Shown: positions 22,182 to 35,305, numbered from the stretch's first letter. The stretch is DNA of 64,000 nucleotides from Micropterus salmoides (GCF_014851395.1 NW_024040596.1:4986777-5050776); one strand, 5' to 3'. Notes: generated by a model from the sequence alone, not told the origin. Numbers and translations: made by a program.

Positions 22182-24100
22182 GGTGTATGACTATTGACAG
22201 TGAACTGTCTTCATCGACTTCACCTTGTTATCTGAGTTCGGCTGTTCCTCACCGAATTGTATTCCTCCGACACAGCTATTTCTGTCCCAGTTAATGATAG
22301 TGTTTCAACCTGTTTGGTATAATTGTTTAAACATACATCTGACAATATGCCTACAAAACCCCTGAAATAAACCTAGAAGAAGTGATACTGTTTAAAAGGG
22401 AGAGGGTGGCCACATCAAATATTGATTAGATTTAGATTTTTGTTCTGTTCAGTCATGTCTATTTTTGAAAGCATTGTCCCACACCTATATAGTACGCACA
22501 GTACTGTGCGTATTGTTATTTAACTTAAAACTTTATATAACTTTATATAGTTTATATAAGTGTTTACTTGGTTTCATATGGGTTCGAACCCTAGTCTCCT
22601 GGATTGACGTCATGAAGTTATTTGTTAGGCACTAGTTGGACACTTAATTCAATTGCGGATGAAATGCATTGCTAGCACAAAGCAGTCTAACTTGTTGGAA
22701 GAAAGGGACCTACTACAGTGCATGCAAATATCATCAAACATTAGTATCAATCAGATGACATGAAGCCTAGTTCTTTCTGTTTAAAACAATAAACAGGCCT
22801 ACATAACCTAACATGAAATCAACAATAACCACTACATGATAGGAGTGCAGTCCCAAACACCATTCATATGCCTATCATGTTTAAAGTAGTTGTGCAACTA
22901 TAATTCCCAGATTAGTTTTATTATTGACTGCTGTGGGTTGGCTTTATCTGAATTGGATGCTTGAGAATTAAGTCTGAATCACAGGTTGTAGATGACCATC
23001 AGTATAGTGGGTTAAAAAGAAAAAAGGGTATTATATTAAATGGTAAGTATTGATATTCATCTCACATATCTGCACTTAGTCCTCCCCTCCCACTTGATTT
23101 GCATTAACATCATTTAAAATGGAGGGAGAGGGAACTCTCAGTGGAGTAAGTTGCACTCGACTACATGATCACTGTGACTTAACCTGCACTTTTTCTCTTC
23201 TTAGGTGTGAAGGGCAAAAGGATCTGAGAGTATTACAACAGAGGATGGCTGGAATAAAGGCAGTCAATGTGCAATGGAACTGCTCACTTGAAATGAACTA
23301 CCGAGACAGATTAAGCTTTTAGGTTCTCTGATGAGATATGACACAGGGCCCCTTATTCCTGGGGGTGCCCTTGCCCATAACATTTACAATGCAGGAGACT
23401 GCAGTAAGTTAACACATTGTGTTAGCCTTTGTTATTTATTCTGTCTGTCTGTCTGTCAGTGGAAAAAAGGTGGAAATGGGGTTATTGAAAATCAACACAA
23501 AGGTATTCTGAGTGACCATGGTTATCTTTTGATGAGAAACTTTGCTATCCTGGGAGTGGTCTCTTTGATGATAGTAGCCCCAACCATTAAGTAGCCCCAT
23601 CCATTAAGCTACAGCATTGGCTATCTGGATCTCGATTTTAGAGGTAAAGTTAGAAGTAGCATGACATTGAACATCAGTCTGAAACAAATTAAGCAATGTT
23701 TGTGAGCTAGTTCATGCAGTCAACTTCAGTCCATCTGTATGATCACATGGCGTGCTCTTCTCACTGCAACATACAGTATATCTAGTACAGCCCTTTATTT
23801 ATGGAGGTGTACTTGTGCTGCACCTAAGTACAGTGCTCAGCTCCCTCTTTTGCTGCCGAGCCTGCTCCCACACTCACCTGAAAGCCATGCTGTCACTAGC
23901 TGTCAATGATGCCTGCTGCTGTTCATAGAGCATTTCAAAAGCTCCACCTCCGCCCTGTAGCATTCACTGTAGACATTAGCCATGTTTCCATCAATGTTTT
24001 TTGATGCACATTTTGAAGTATCACATGAGAAAAGGTTGATCGAAACAGCTTGCTTGGGCTGGTTTTTGCCTTCGTCTCCGCCCACTGCCGAAGTTGAATT
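22182..24100. other. No gene seen
   Basis: Frames at 23119-23322 and 23331-23594 have no recognisable domain. A (GTCT)n run lies at about 23438-23457 and a perfect 20-bp palindrome at 22493-22512. Confidence 0.45.
22493..22512. repeat. Perfect 20-bp palindrome
   Basis: TACGCACAGTACTGTGCGTA is its own reverse complement, with no spacer; flanks are AT-rich. Confidence 0.9.
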
Positions 24101-24103
24101 CGC

Positions 24104-24608
24104 ACAAATCATTGGAAGAGAGACTGATCCTCACTGTGAGTTTCCAGAATATATTACTGTTTACTAAATAGTTATCAGGACATCAAAAGGAGCGAATTCG
24201 CATGGCAGAGCATCCCTGTAAAACTAGATGAAGGCCTATCAGATAAAGTTATGTAGCCTATAATTTTAATTACGTTAAATTTATAGCTGTGTAGCGCAAA
24301 GAAAACGTTGCCTTGGTTACTCTCATAGAGAGCCTGCCGTTTACTCACTGAGCGCTGTCTTTCTCTTCTCCCTCTGCATCCATCGTAGTCTGCCGAAGCC
24401 TCTCACCACTGTTTGTTTGGGTGGGGGATTTGCAGGCTAATCAACATCCCGCCCCTCCTGTGACCCATGGTTTGACTGTATGTGTATTCAGAGCCAGTGA
24501 GCAAAATAATACTTTCAAAACAATAATAATTTTTTTTTAAATTGCGTTAATGTACTATAAAATAATTGTCAGTGTTAATTAATTAACGCGTTAATGTGCC
24601 CAGCCCTA
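24104..24608 (+). mobile_element. Dispersed CAGCCCTA-ended family, copy 1
   Basis: Shares with 56352-56746 the ordered blocks ATCATTGGAAG.GAGACTGATCC, GTGAGTTTCCAGAAT, GTTATCAGGACATCAA, AAAACTAGATGA, GGATTTGCAGGCTAATCAAC-like, GTGACCCAT, GTGTATTCAGAGCCAGTGAG and a TTAATTAATTAACGCGTTAA end followed by GCCCAGCCCTA (to 24608). The CAGCCCTA terminus suggests a hAT-type element. The left end is unclear, possibly near 23970, and no 8-bp duplication could be confirmed. Confidence 0.6.
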
Positions 24609-27477
24609 GTTGTAATACTTTCTCTATTTATGACACACAAGAAACTGGATTAATAACTTCAATATACTCATTCTAAACATAATGCTTGATGTAGAAAATA
24701 CAGTACATTCTTGCTCAATGACTACTCAACATGAGTTGAGAAAACAGTTTTTACAGGGATTAAAACCTGTGACCTTGGTGTAACACCATAGAACTTCTCA
24801 GTGATGGTCACCATAGATAATCAGGTAAGAGTCAATAGCATTTCTTATGGTTTGGTTAAGCGCATCCTTTGTAGGAGTAGAGTTCACTCACGGCATGAAT
24901 TCACTGACAATTATCAGCTTCATCCTCAGTTTGCATACGACTTGATAGAAACACAGTAATTACTTTGAAATTACTAGAAACAAGCCTTGTCTATTCTGCA
25001 AAAGTGAAAAAAAACAACAGTCCTCTGCACCCATGTGTGTGAAATGTATGATTTCAATAGCAAAAACAATAAGAAAAAAAAGTCAAGATTCCACCATCTT
25101 AAAAACAGTAAGATCTGAAAATATTCAATAGCAGAATGTGATACGGTAATGAGGTAGAAAGCAATTTAAAGAATATTTCATATACACACAGTATGCGGAA
25201 CATGTGTCTGCATCAGTTGGGTGGTCTAATCCGGATTTAATTTATTAAACAAGATGTCATTTGCAGATGGCCTATTCAAAGAGAATGAAGGGAGAACAGA
25301 CCTGCCAAAACAGAGTTCGAGCTGGTGGTGAAATGCTAATACAGGGACATGAGAAATGTCAAATCCAATTTTAGTCTCATCTCGTGAAACTTAAATAACC
25401 ACTTACAGTTAGAGTGGTGGACTCTATGGTGAATATGGGAATTTCATCAATATTATACACCTAGGTATCCCCAGCTGCTTCCCATCCATAACACATCATT
25501 TCAAGAAATTACAGTTAAGAGTCTCTTATTATTATTTATAGAGCAGGGATTTTTGAATGCATTCTAAAGGAGAATACTAAAAGTACATTTTAATCTAGAA
25601 TTTTGGCTGTTTAAAACATTTGAATATTAAAATAATAATGTTTTAATGTTTACACTAAAGAAATTTGAGTAAGAAAGAAATTATAACAATCATTTGGAAG
25701 AAAATAAATGGAAGAAAGTATTCCCCTTTCATCAGGACTTAAATAATTTACCAATATTTTACTTTAAGTCAACTTGAAAATTCTTCTGTATTTAGCTAAT
25801 ATTTAGCTATTATTTCCAAGCGTTTCCAAGAAATTCTTATGTTAGAATTTCACAGACACGACAAACTTGCTCAGCCTGAATGTCCAGCAATCCTGATTAA
25901 CGTGTTTGCAACATGTACAACTTACCAAAATAAAACTGCAGAAAATGAACAACGGTATTAAAAATGCCAGTTTGATCGAAACAAGGGCTGAAAAACAGGA
26001 CAACATAAACAAGCGGCTCCTCAGACAAAACCAATGGCCCGTGTAATGTGGCATGGCACATGCTACAGGAAGATGCTCCTTTGGTCTACAAGTGTGATGC
26101 AGGCAAGGACAGAGAGGGCACAACCTTTGGCATGATGCACCACATCACGGTGTCACAGCTAGTCACGCTCCATCTCCTCTGGGCTTGTTCCAGCAAGACA
26201 CAGTCGGTCAGGTGTCACATGAGTGCTAGACTGTGAATTCACCCCCACAAATATGAGCAGTAGGTGCCTTCTAATTAAGCAGTTCATTAATTCATTTGTG
26301 TCATACTATGTGACATGCTGGTGCCCTCTACGGCTATTCGTGGGCTCACCTGAGGGGAATATGTAATGTCTTTAAATTAACACTAATCAGTTCTCGTCAG
26401 TTCAGTTTAACTTTACTGACTAGTTTCCCTCAGTGTAATTAGTAAAATTCAGTGGTAAAAGCATTATGTCAGGCTGAACATGTAGCACTGTAATGACTGT
26501 TTTAGTGATTTATAAAGTGGAATGACATTAGTGCTGAAGATAATGTGTTAATGTGAGATGTGTCTCCAGTCCAGTCAAAACACTCGTGTTGGGTGTTGTG
26601 TACAATATTTAGCACCCACCCAAACTGTCAGAAAAATAAAGACATAGTACTCCTATCTTATTACAGCTATAAAATCAAATCAAAGAGTTAATGACACTTA
26701 ACTTGTAATTCCCTATTCCTGGATTTATATGTTTTAATGAATCACGTTTTACACATCCAAATTATTGGAAGGGGGTGATGTCACAAAAGTACTAGCAGTA
26801 TTCCTCAAAATCCATAATCCAAAAACACTCTACCTACAAGGAATCAGCCATATTAACCTTTTTAATGAGAATGTGGTGTCAAGATTTAATTCAGAGAAAC
26901 ATCACAGTGGTTGTCAGATGTCAGACATGTATGTTTAGCTGTTGGTTATATTACTGTTTTCTATAGTGCTACAAAGACAACCCTGCATACCCTTATTGAT
27001 ATGAAAAACAGTATCCAAAGAGTTTGACTAGAAGTGTCGATAGAAGAACATTTTCTCTTTACACTTAATCCCATTTCCCAGCATGCACTGGGTGGAAGAC
27101 AGGGAGACAGTGTGAACAGGTCACCATCACAGGGGCAACACAGACACGCTTACCCATATGAAAGCCTACAGAGACCAACAGAGTGCTGAAGGGCAAAGTT
27201 GCAAAAATGAGAATAAAATAGTCTGGGACACATTGGGGTTGCATATGGCCACCATGTTTCTGGTTTATTCATTAACTTTACCATATTAATATTTTTTGTT
27301 GCTCTCTGTCAAATAAATGCAAAATGCAATAGCAAACTTTAATTATTTATATGAAATAATATCTACAAAATCATGTTTTAAGATACAAACATTATATCCC
27401 AAGGAAGACATTTCAAACCATAGCCCCAATGAAAAAGTCCTGGTAATTTGTGTTGATGTTTTTTATTTATTTTAGGA
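24609..27477. other. No gene seen
   Basis: AT-rich. A 93-codon minus-strand frame at 25842-26123 and a 62-codon plus-strand frame at 26048-26236 overlap without domain evidence. Confidence 0.5.
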
Positions 27478-27645
27478 AACTTTGACATCTAAGGAGAGTA
27501 GTTTACTTTGGTAAATATGCTTATTTGCTTTCTTGTGTTAGATGGGAAGAGTTAGATGGGAAGATTGATAAGTAGCAATAGCCAGCAAATGGTTAGCTCA
27601 GCTTAGCATAAACCTGGAAGTAGGGTAAACTGATATCGCTGTTCA
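27478..27645 (+). repeat. Fragment of a common teleost DNA repeat, forward
   Basis: ATGCTTATTTGCTTTCTTG, GTTAGATGGGAAGATTGAT, AGCCAGCAAATGGTTAGC and CAGCTTAGCATAAACCTGG occur in the order of a very common teleost non-autonomous repeat that I know by the phrase GGGAAATACGCTTATTCGC. A later portion of the same family appears inverted at 29345-29440. Confidence 0.55.
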
Positions 27646-27704
27646 GCCCTTTTTGTAAAATTCAGTGAATATTTCCTTAAAGTTCGCTAGCTCTCTGTTT
27701 TGAG

Positions 27705-28650
27705 TGTGTGTCACCGGGGTGACGTGTGTGTGTGTATGTGTGTGTAAGAGAGAGATTGGAGCTGGTATGGTCACGCCCCCTCGTTACTGGTGAATGGCTA
27801 CCGGTGGGGGAAGTCTGGGGGCAGGTGCTCCTTTATAAGGAGACGGGAGAAACCCGGATGCGGGAGAACATGGGAGCAGGGAAGAGTAGAGCCGACGGCA
27901 GGACGGCAACTGCACCAAAGGCGGCAATCTAGAGAGACGCAGTGGTCACCACGCACGATGTGAGGCGGAGAGTCGATGGAGACGAGACAGGGACCGAGGT
28001 GGACGTCAGAAGCGAGTCAAACACTGCCGAGCAACCCTTTGGGTAGACGCAGCGGCCCGGAGCCAAGACGAGACTCCTCGGAGTAACTGGAGTGTCGCCC
28101 TTGTGGAAGTGCATGGGGGAGGACGCCATCAGAGACACGAGGAGGGGTCGGAATTCGTTCCCCCCTCCTTCCCTGTAAGTAACTCTCCCACGCCTCTCTG
28201 GTTGCGATTGGTTGAATAAGCTTCCAATTTTTAGTTGGGTTTTATTATTTTTAGTATTTGGAGGAACAAGCCAGTACGCTACTGATTCTGGTCCTAATTT
28301 TAAAGCCCATTTTTATGTATACCATGATGTCACGCCACGAAGACCAGTAGTTTTGCTTGGGTGTGTGGTTTGGGGTTTTGATTTATGTTTTGCTTGCAGA
28401 GGAAGGGAGTTGGCGGGCTGACGGACTGGAAACTGGGATTTTAAAGACCAACTACTGAGGACCGGACAGATCAAGGCTTGCCCAGTGACTTTTATTACGA
28501 GTTTTTATTATGAACACTTGTTATTATTTTTAGGCCTTTTGATGAAGGGATTTTTGTGCTTCATTGTTTTCTATTTTTTAATAAAGACACTGGCATTGGT
28601 TTCATAAACTGTACTGGTCTGAGCCTCGTGTTGTTTCGGTGCAGCCCGTT
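27705..28650 (+). mobile_element. LTR-like segment with TATA and poly(A) signal
   Basis: A G-rich 5' part with TTTATAAGG (27832-27840) as a TATA candidate is followed by a T-rich part and AATAAA (28580-28585), then CACTGGCATTGG and a GC-rich end. Promoter, transcript and poly(A) signals in about 0.9 kb fit a solo LTR, possibly starting near TGTCACCGGGG (about 27709). I found no TG/CA ends with target duplication. A TATA-driven host exon is less likely but possible; frames at 27726-27932 and 28212-28421 show no domain. Confidence 0.35.
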
Positions 28651-28922
28651 CCCTAGCAGAACCTTACCCAAATGAAGTTTTAATTGTTTCTTTTAACTAG
28701 CCGACCCGCAGGCGAACAGCCGCGTGGGGGCGGTCACACTTGGCGTTGTCGGCAGGATCTGCTTGGGTTGAGCTAGCTGCTACCGTTCAACATGCTTGGT
28801 GACGAACCAGTTCCGGGACTGGCCACAGGGTTTGGTTTCATAAACTGTACTGGTCCAAATTAAGTTTTAATTGTTTCTTTTAACTAGCCGACCCGCGAGC
28901 GAACAACCGCGCGGCGGTCACA
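28596..28922 (+). repeat. Direct duplication with an internal ~49-bp difference
   Basis: TTGGTTTCATAAACTGTACT begins at 28596 and again at 28832, and AAGTTTTAATTGTTTC...CCGACCCGC...GCGGTCACA occurs at 28670-28738 and 28857-28922. In the first copy about 50 bases separate the two blocks; in the second they are adjacent. The repeats are about 90% alike. Confidence 0.8.
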
Positions 28923-29344
28923 TGTGCTCTGACAAAAAATCAGTTTTTCCACCACAGCCCTGGCTCTGTAAATAGAAAACAAAGAAAGTGTTCCTGCCAG
29001 TTAGCAACAGGTGGCGTTAGTGCTTGTACACAGGAGTGATAGGTGGAGGAGGGCAGTAGGAGAGAGAGTTCTATACACCGGCACATTCAAACATGCTGGA
29101 CTCCAGGCACTGTGAAGAAGGAGAGCAGGCTGAGAAACAGCCAAAGAGGAAAGGGGCTGAAGAGTATAAACAGAACAAAGTCATAAGACAAGGCAAGGGC
29201 AAACTATGGAGAAACCTTGATATTTTGGGGGTGGAGGCAGCACTGAAGGGAGGGGTATATTTGTGTGGCAGGTGAGTTCAAATATCAACAATACTTGCTG
29301 AATCACTTACTCTCCCTTTAAATAGTGAGCTTTAGAGTTGCTGA

Positions 29345-29440
29345 AATAGGCAGATTTTGTTTTACTTGGACAGAGCCTGGTTAGTTGTTTCCCCCCACAG
29401 CTATTCTTTATGTTAAGCTAGCTAACTGTTTCGTGGCAGT
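29345..29440 (-). repeat. Fragment of the same common teleost repeat, reverse
   Basis: Plus-strand text GGCAGATTTTGTTTTACTT, GGACAGAGCCTGG, TTTCCCCCCACAG and TTATGTTAAGCTAGCTAAC is the reverse complement of the later part of the repeat seen at 27478-27645. Confidence 0.5.
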
Positions 29441-32400
29441 AGATTTAGATTTTATTGTCCCAAACGTAGGTTTAGTATGAATGAGTATATGCATATTGGC
29501 GCATATTCTTTTTGTATTTATTTTGGGATCTTTCTATGAAAGCGGCTATAGAAACACAGAGATAACATAATAACATACTATAGCTACAAACTGTCTTTAG
29601 CATACAAATATGAGAGTGGTGAATAATGACATTTCCCAAAATATCTTAACTGTTTAAAGGTGAAATTAGGAGCACACATGCCCTGGGGTGAAAGATGTCA
29701 CTGTACCAAAGCAGCGTATTGTCTGGGGATTTCAGTCATCTCCACATGGGTGATAAGTCAGCAGTCACCACTCCTGCACTCCAAATGTATCTGCCCGTTT
29801 CTGCATGAAGCCATAACTCATGCTGCTTCTTCATTACCTGGAATCCTGTGTGCCTGGACCAGCTTTGTTCTACATTGGAGGGTGTCCATTAATCCCACAC
29901 TGCTATAATCTCCACTATCTTAATGATGCCAGGAAGAATGACAGAGACAGAGGAGTACGTGAAGACAATAGTTTTTTTTTCTAAAACATGATGAACCTTT
30001 GGAAACACTTCATCTTGTTATCTCACTTACTGCTTCCAATCAAAGTGTTTGTAATGGAAGCCTGGCAGTGGAACAGCATGGAATCAATTGACCAAACTAC
30101 AGTATAAGGCTTTAACTTTAAATGTTTTGGTTGAAAAGCCCTTTTTAGTGTCCTCAGGTAAATCAATGACTCCCACTATCAGAGGGATTTCAAAAGGCTT
30201 TATGATCTTTTGGTCACAGTTCAACAGTGCTGGTAATAGGAGTTTGAACATTTGAGACAGTTTATAAAGGATAGACAAATGGCAGAAATGGCTATGTGGC
30301 AACAGGAACAATACAACACACAAGGAAGGTGTACTGTTGGCTTTTTATATGGAGCTAGTGACTAAACTGAGAACATCTGTGCAGAAAGATGGCTAGTGTT
30401 AGGAGACTGAAATAGGTGGGAAAACTGATATTGGGAGCCTAGTGAATGAGAACCAACTAAAGGACATGCTGAACTTAGGAACAATGGTTACAGGGTGACA
30501 AATACCACAAATGTCATTGTACTTTGGATACTTAGTCCTTTCTTATGACATTTTAATAGTACTTCTCAACCTCCTGTAGATGCACCGATCAATAACATTT
30601 TCCGTTCTCAATATCTGCAGCTCTGTGAACAGATAACGGACTATTCCCTCCACAGAGGCTTCATGCACTGCTGATGCAATACCACACTGAGACAAGCATA
30701 GCATTAATTAGATAGTTATTTGACAATGAATGCAGTTTTATTCTAACATGAACACAGCTGCATAACTGTCATGCGCTACAAAGACACTGCACACATTCAA
30801 TCATGAAAAGAAGTGAAAACATGACTTAATACAACATTAATTTCCTCCTCCCAAGTGTGTCAGGATGTACTTAGACAAGCTGTCAATATGACCCGTGCCA
30901 CCTGGACAAGCTTCCTGTTCATTTTTTGTGCCTGAATGAAGTTACTCTGACTGACAGGAGCCTGTTGCCAAGCCAACAAAAAGAGAGACAGAAAAAAGCA
31001 TACTGAGACCTCCTTCATATCTCAGAGAGAAAAAGATAAGCTTTTTCTCAGTTGAGTCTATTTCATTTTGTATTTTCTTTCTGCAGCATAGAAATAGGTG
31101 GAAGCAGTCATTCATTTTCGTTTCAGATAATTGGATTCTCTGGAAATTGATTCTCTGCTAAAACTCTGCTAGAAAAACAAAAAATCTGGAAGAATTTTGT
31201 TTGCTATTTCATTTGTTCTAAAGTGATAACAAAGACAAGGCATTGACATCACTCGGTAAGTCGCACGGTAAGATTTTAAACATATCGGTATGTCAACTAC
31301 ACTGATGATTCTAACAGACTCTGAATAAATGACTGACCATCCTCTAATTAGAATATTTGAGGCCGAGAGTGACTTGCTATTTAAGGTATTATATATCTTG
31401 CCTAAGGCCATGCTAGTTTTCAGTGCTTCACATGCCCTCCCTACCTCCCCTTCTTGCACAGCTTGAGTCCTCTGTATGCCTTCCATTCTGCTGTACCGCC
31501 AAGCGTGATATCCTACAAAGTTAAACACAGAGAAAGGTCAGGGAGGTATTGACAGAGCCCTGCTTAGGACGGTGACATTTGAGCCTAAGAGCGTGTGTTT
31601 TATTAAGTGTTCGATATCTCCCGGACGTAACATAGGGGATGAGGGGGCGGTACATGCAGGTGCGTGTTACATCGCAGATAGCGGGGTCAGCTGATCTGCA
31701 AGAGGAGATCAGCGTGTGACAGGACACGCATGGGTGACCTTAGGATTACTGGACAGAGATGAGGTTCGGTTGTTGAAGCAGCTGTTAACAGACTGTTGCC
31801 TTACAGAGCAGCACGATGGTCATAGAGTATTGTTTTTGGGAGTATGCCTTTCCCAAACTCTGTGCCAAGACGGTGGCCTTTTGAGATCAATTTTAACAAA
31901 TGCTTTGTGAGTGTAATGTGACACACAGGGAAGTTCTGCTACATTTGAATTCTCATAACATCTAACTTACAGTGCAGTCTTCACTCTATGTGTTTTCAGA
32001 TCATGGTCTTTTTCTTCTTGTTAATTAATCCGTCCACATTTCTAAAATACTGGTAATGTCAAACTTTTTCTTTTTTTTTTGACCTATGATCTACCTAGTA
32101 AAGTTTTTTTGTTTGTCTTTTAATATTTAAACATTTAATATTGTTTTTTAATCACCTTCCATACACAGTAAACTGAACTACAGAAGAGATTCTGTATCTA
32201 AAATGTAAATCATTGTCAAAAGATGATGCTTACATACATAAAGATGCTGACTAAAGACTAAACAAATCCCTTAAAAACAAAATGAAATGATCTTAACAAG
32301 TAATGTCTGGGCTGCAAAAGTCTAACATATCTTATTCCTCTGTGCCATAGAGCTCCATTGTCCAAAAACTATTAAAACACAAATCAATGAGCCACACTAT

Positions 32401-33234
32401 TGTAAATGTACTTTTGACTGCCACAATTGCCACGAAGAAATATGCAGCCCTGCAGCTGGTTCGCGGCTGAACCCATCTACTACATAGATTCCAACATTTT
32501 GTACCTACTAGTTATTTTGACACCAAAATATGTGAAATGTCCCATGTAAAAATATTATGATTATTTAACTGAACAGCAAAAGCTTATCTCACTGTAACAA
32601 AAATTTATAAATAAAACACCCCTCCTTTACATACTGTGTAATATCTGAAAAGAAATATTTGAAAATGAAATTTTGTGTATTTGAGAATTCCTCAAATACA
32701 TAATTTCATTTTACATTATTGAATCAAATCCTGGTAGAGTACAAATATTTATATAAAACAAGCTATATACATGTAGTATATAGTATTTAACATTTGCTCT
32801 TCTAAAATGATGCATTATTTAAGGGCAATATTTCTCAGTCCCCTGGGTATGTGGCTTCAAACTACACAGCATGGCCTTTGACATCCTTGATCATAAAAGA
32901 TCCCAAGGAGTTGAATGTGGCAAAATGTTTGCGACTCCATTCGTCAATCCTTGTTGACTGAATGAATGTTTTCCTCTGGGCAGACAACACTCACCAGTGC
33001 ATAATTTGATTGCTGGATAAATAAGCTACAGTCAAATTTTATAAATTTGGCCAATTTCATAAATTATTTTGGTTATTTCTATTGTAAACCTCCCTAAACA
33101 AGTGTCTGTAACAAGCTGATTGGTGACACGTCAGTCATAAGTCATCAGTATCAGTTTCAGTCCCTTATGGTGCGTTTCTTGGCTGCAAACCGTATCCTGG
33201 CATAGTTTCATACTACATAATCAAATCCAAATTT
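29441..33234. other. No gene seen
   Basis: A 119-codon minus-strand frame (31169-31528) and others lack recognisable domains. No repeat borders recognised except a T-rich run near 32062-32080. Confidence 0.5.
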
Positions 33235-33525
33235 GTGCTAAGATTATTGCTAACAGGATCTCTTCTGACTCCTTGCATGTTTTAAACAGAGAATGTCAAC
33301 TTCTGCCCTCCATTCGGCGATATAGAGTCCGTCCATTTAAAAGCAACAGGTTGAAGAATTCTTTTATCAGTCTATCCTGTTGCTAAACTAAAAACCAAAG
33401 AATATAATGTGATATGTATAAGTGGGATGATTGTATGATGTGTTTTTTATGTGTACATTTCTTGAACAGGGATGCAAAATGAATTCAGTGCACTGACAAT
33501 AAAGTTGTATCTTATCATATAAGAG
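33235..33525 (+). pseudogene. LINE 3' end with C-terminal coding scrap
   Basis: The plus strand reads AKIIANRISSDSLHVLN, then after a frameshift RYRVRPFKSNRLKNSFI (about 33320-33370), matching the C-terminal D..HPL...LPSGRRYR...R...NSF pattern of Rex/CR1-group LINEs. The 3' UTR ends TGCACTGACAATAAAGTTGT followed by ATCTTATCATAT, a usual LINE terminus. The element is 5'-truncated, as LINE insertions commonly are. Confidence 0.65.
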
Positions 33526-34690
33526 AGGACTTTGGCCAAATAAACATACAAAGACTTCCAATGTGTTCAGTGGCTTTTGAGTGCCTTTAGGTGTGAATTA
33601 CTTTTCACAGTCTAAGTTAATGTAACTCATTATCTCTGTGATTCGACCGCGAGAAAGAAATATATTTCGTTTGGTTGGTTAAGAATGCATGTGTTTAATC
33701 CATCTGCTCCCTACTGTACAGTATGGCCTCATTTCATGCACAAAATGTCATGCAGAACCAGGCATTAAGAACATACATTTCAATGACCCCTGCTTTTGTA
33801 CCATCAAATTAATGAAACAGCTAAATAATGTTTGCTCATGCAAACACAATAATAACCTTTTATAGCTTTTTACAGAAAGCCTCCGAATGTCACACTGTTC
33901 TGTGTCCCCACTGACTTTTATTTAATCATAATAGATTCCTCGCTCCCACAGTTTCTTCACTACCAATAATGGACTCTTGTGTTATACAGTCAAATTACAA
34001 GCTTAGAATACATTGGGTTGATTATCTGCAGGGTCTCAGAAAGGATATTACATTTCTTATATTGAGTTCTGCAGGCATCCGCATTAAACCCACAACAGAG
34101 CACAGTGTGCAATGGCAATAACTTAATGTGAAAATCTCTAAACCAAGGGGCAACAGAGGGGATTTGGTAGTTCACAAATGCCCAACTGATATGTAAACAC
34201 CACGAGGGACCCCACATAGCCTATAAATCTAGGCTTAAACAACAGGTGAAATGATTCCATTCTTTTAAAAGGAGCATTCTCTTACTGGCAAAGGGAAGCC
34301 AAGGCACAACTACTGTAAGTGATCACACATGTGAACCTCCCGCATTGCTGCATCATTTGTTTATGACTGAGTAGCCAACACATTGCATAATGCCATTGTG
34401 AAGGAGCATCGTAGATGCCAAGTAGAAAACAACAATTACCGGCTATGCCAACCACTCAAGTTGCAATTCACATCCATGTCGATCCACACGCATACAATAT
34501 ATGTAGTGGATACTTGGAAGGAATTTAATAAAATGTATAAATGGTATTTTTTGGCAAAATAGAAGTTTTTGATGATGTATGATTTCAGTGAATACACATT
34601 GTTCAACTGATTAATGAAGGATTATCCTAGATGTACTAACAAAACAGGTACATATCCTTAATTACCAGTCAACATGTTTGTGAAATCTGG
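33526..34690. other. No gene seen; conserved-element-like patch
   Basis: The 33690-33860 stretch has dense homeodomain-, octamer- (ATGCAAA) and HMG-like words and no repeat signature. Function is unverified. Confidence 0.4.
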
Positions 34691-34735
34691 AATCGCCCCA
34701 ATTCATTCATAAATTATGACTAAAAACCTATTTTA

Positions 34736-34750
34736 AGGTCACAATGACCT
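34736..34750. promoter_or_regulatory. Perfect oestrogen-response-like palindrome
   Basis: AGGTCACAATGACCT is an exact inverted repeat of AGGTCA with a 3-base spacer, the consensus for nuclear-receptor (oestrogen receptor) binding. It lies inside a dispersed repeat, and no linked gene is visible, so activity is conjecture. Confidence 0.5.
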
Positions 34751-35052
34751 TTGAGTCAAAAGTGTAACCTATTAAGTGTCCGATGTGGAATAATGGAATA
34801 ATGAAAAACATTTTCCAGGGACATAATGATGTGACAGTGAAGTTGACCTTTGACTTTTTGGGTACGAAAATGTCATCATTTCATCGTTGTATCCCATTAA
34901 ACATCTGTGTGAAATGTGTGCAATCATAGTTATCACATCAATTCTTGAGTTATGACCAAAAACGTGCGCATCCAGGTCATTTTGAGGTCACAGTGAAGCT
35001 GACCTTCGAGTCATACTGTATGAAAAATAAATTTTCTGGCCAACTGTGAAAT

Positions 35053-35255
35053 ACATTACATTTATTCATTTAGCTGACGCTTTTATCAAAAGCGACTTAC
35101 AATTGGTATACATGCCAGAGGTCACATGCCTCTGGAGCAACTAGGGGTTAAGTGTCTTGCTCAGGAACACAATGGTGGATGGGTCACAGTAGGGAATTGA
35201 ATCCGGGTCTCTCACACCAAAGGCAGTGTCTTATCCATTGCGCCATCACCACCCC
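35053..35255 (-). repeat. tRNA-derived SINE A, copy 2
   Basis: Same family and orientation as 5156-5355. Minus-strand head GGTGGTGATGGCGCAATGG with B box GATTCAATTCC (35203-35193), central CCTGAGCAAGACACTTAACC, tail AGCGTCAGCTAAATGAATAA. It is closer to the family consensus than copy 1 (for example AGCGACTTAC intact). Confidence 0.85.
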
Positions 35256-35305
35256 ATTGTACAGTTAATCCAGTCATCAGTTCTTGAGTTATGGCCAAAC
35301 AACAT

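Noticed and set aside
23119..23594. Possible host exons from two adjacent frames
   Set aside because: No recognisable domain, no convincing splice pattern, and codon content is not distinctive.
26030..26236. Possible conserved exon from overlapping frames on both strands
   Set aside because: No family resemblance and no splice acceptor/donor arrangement that I could defend.
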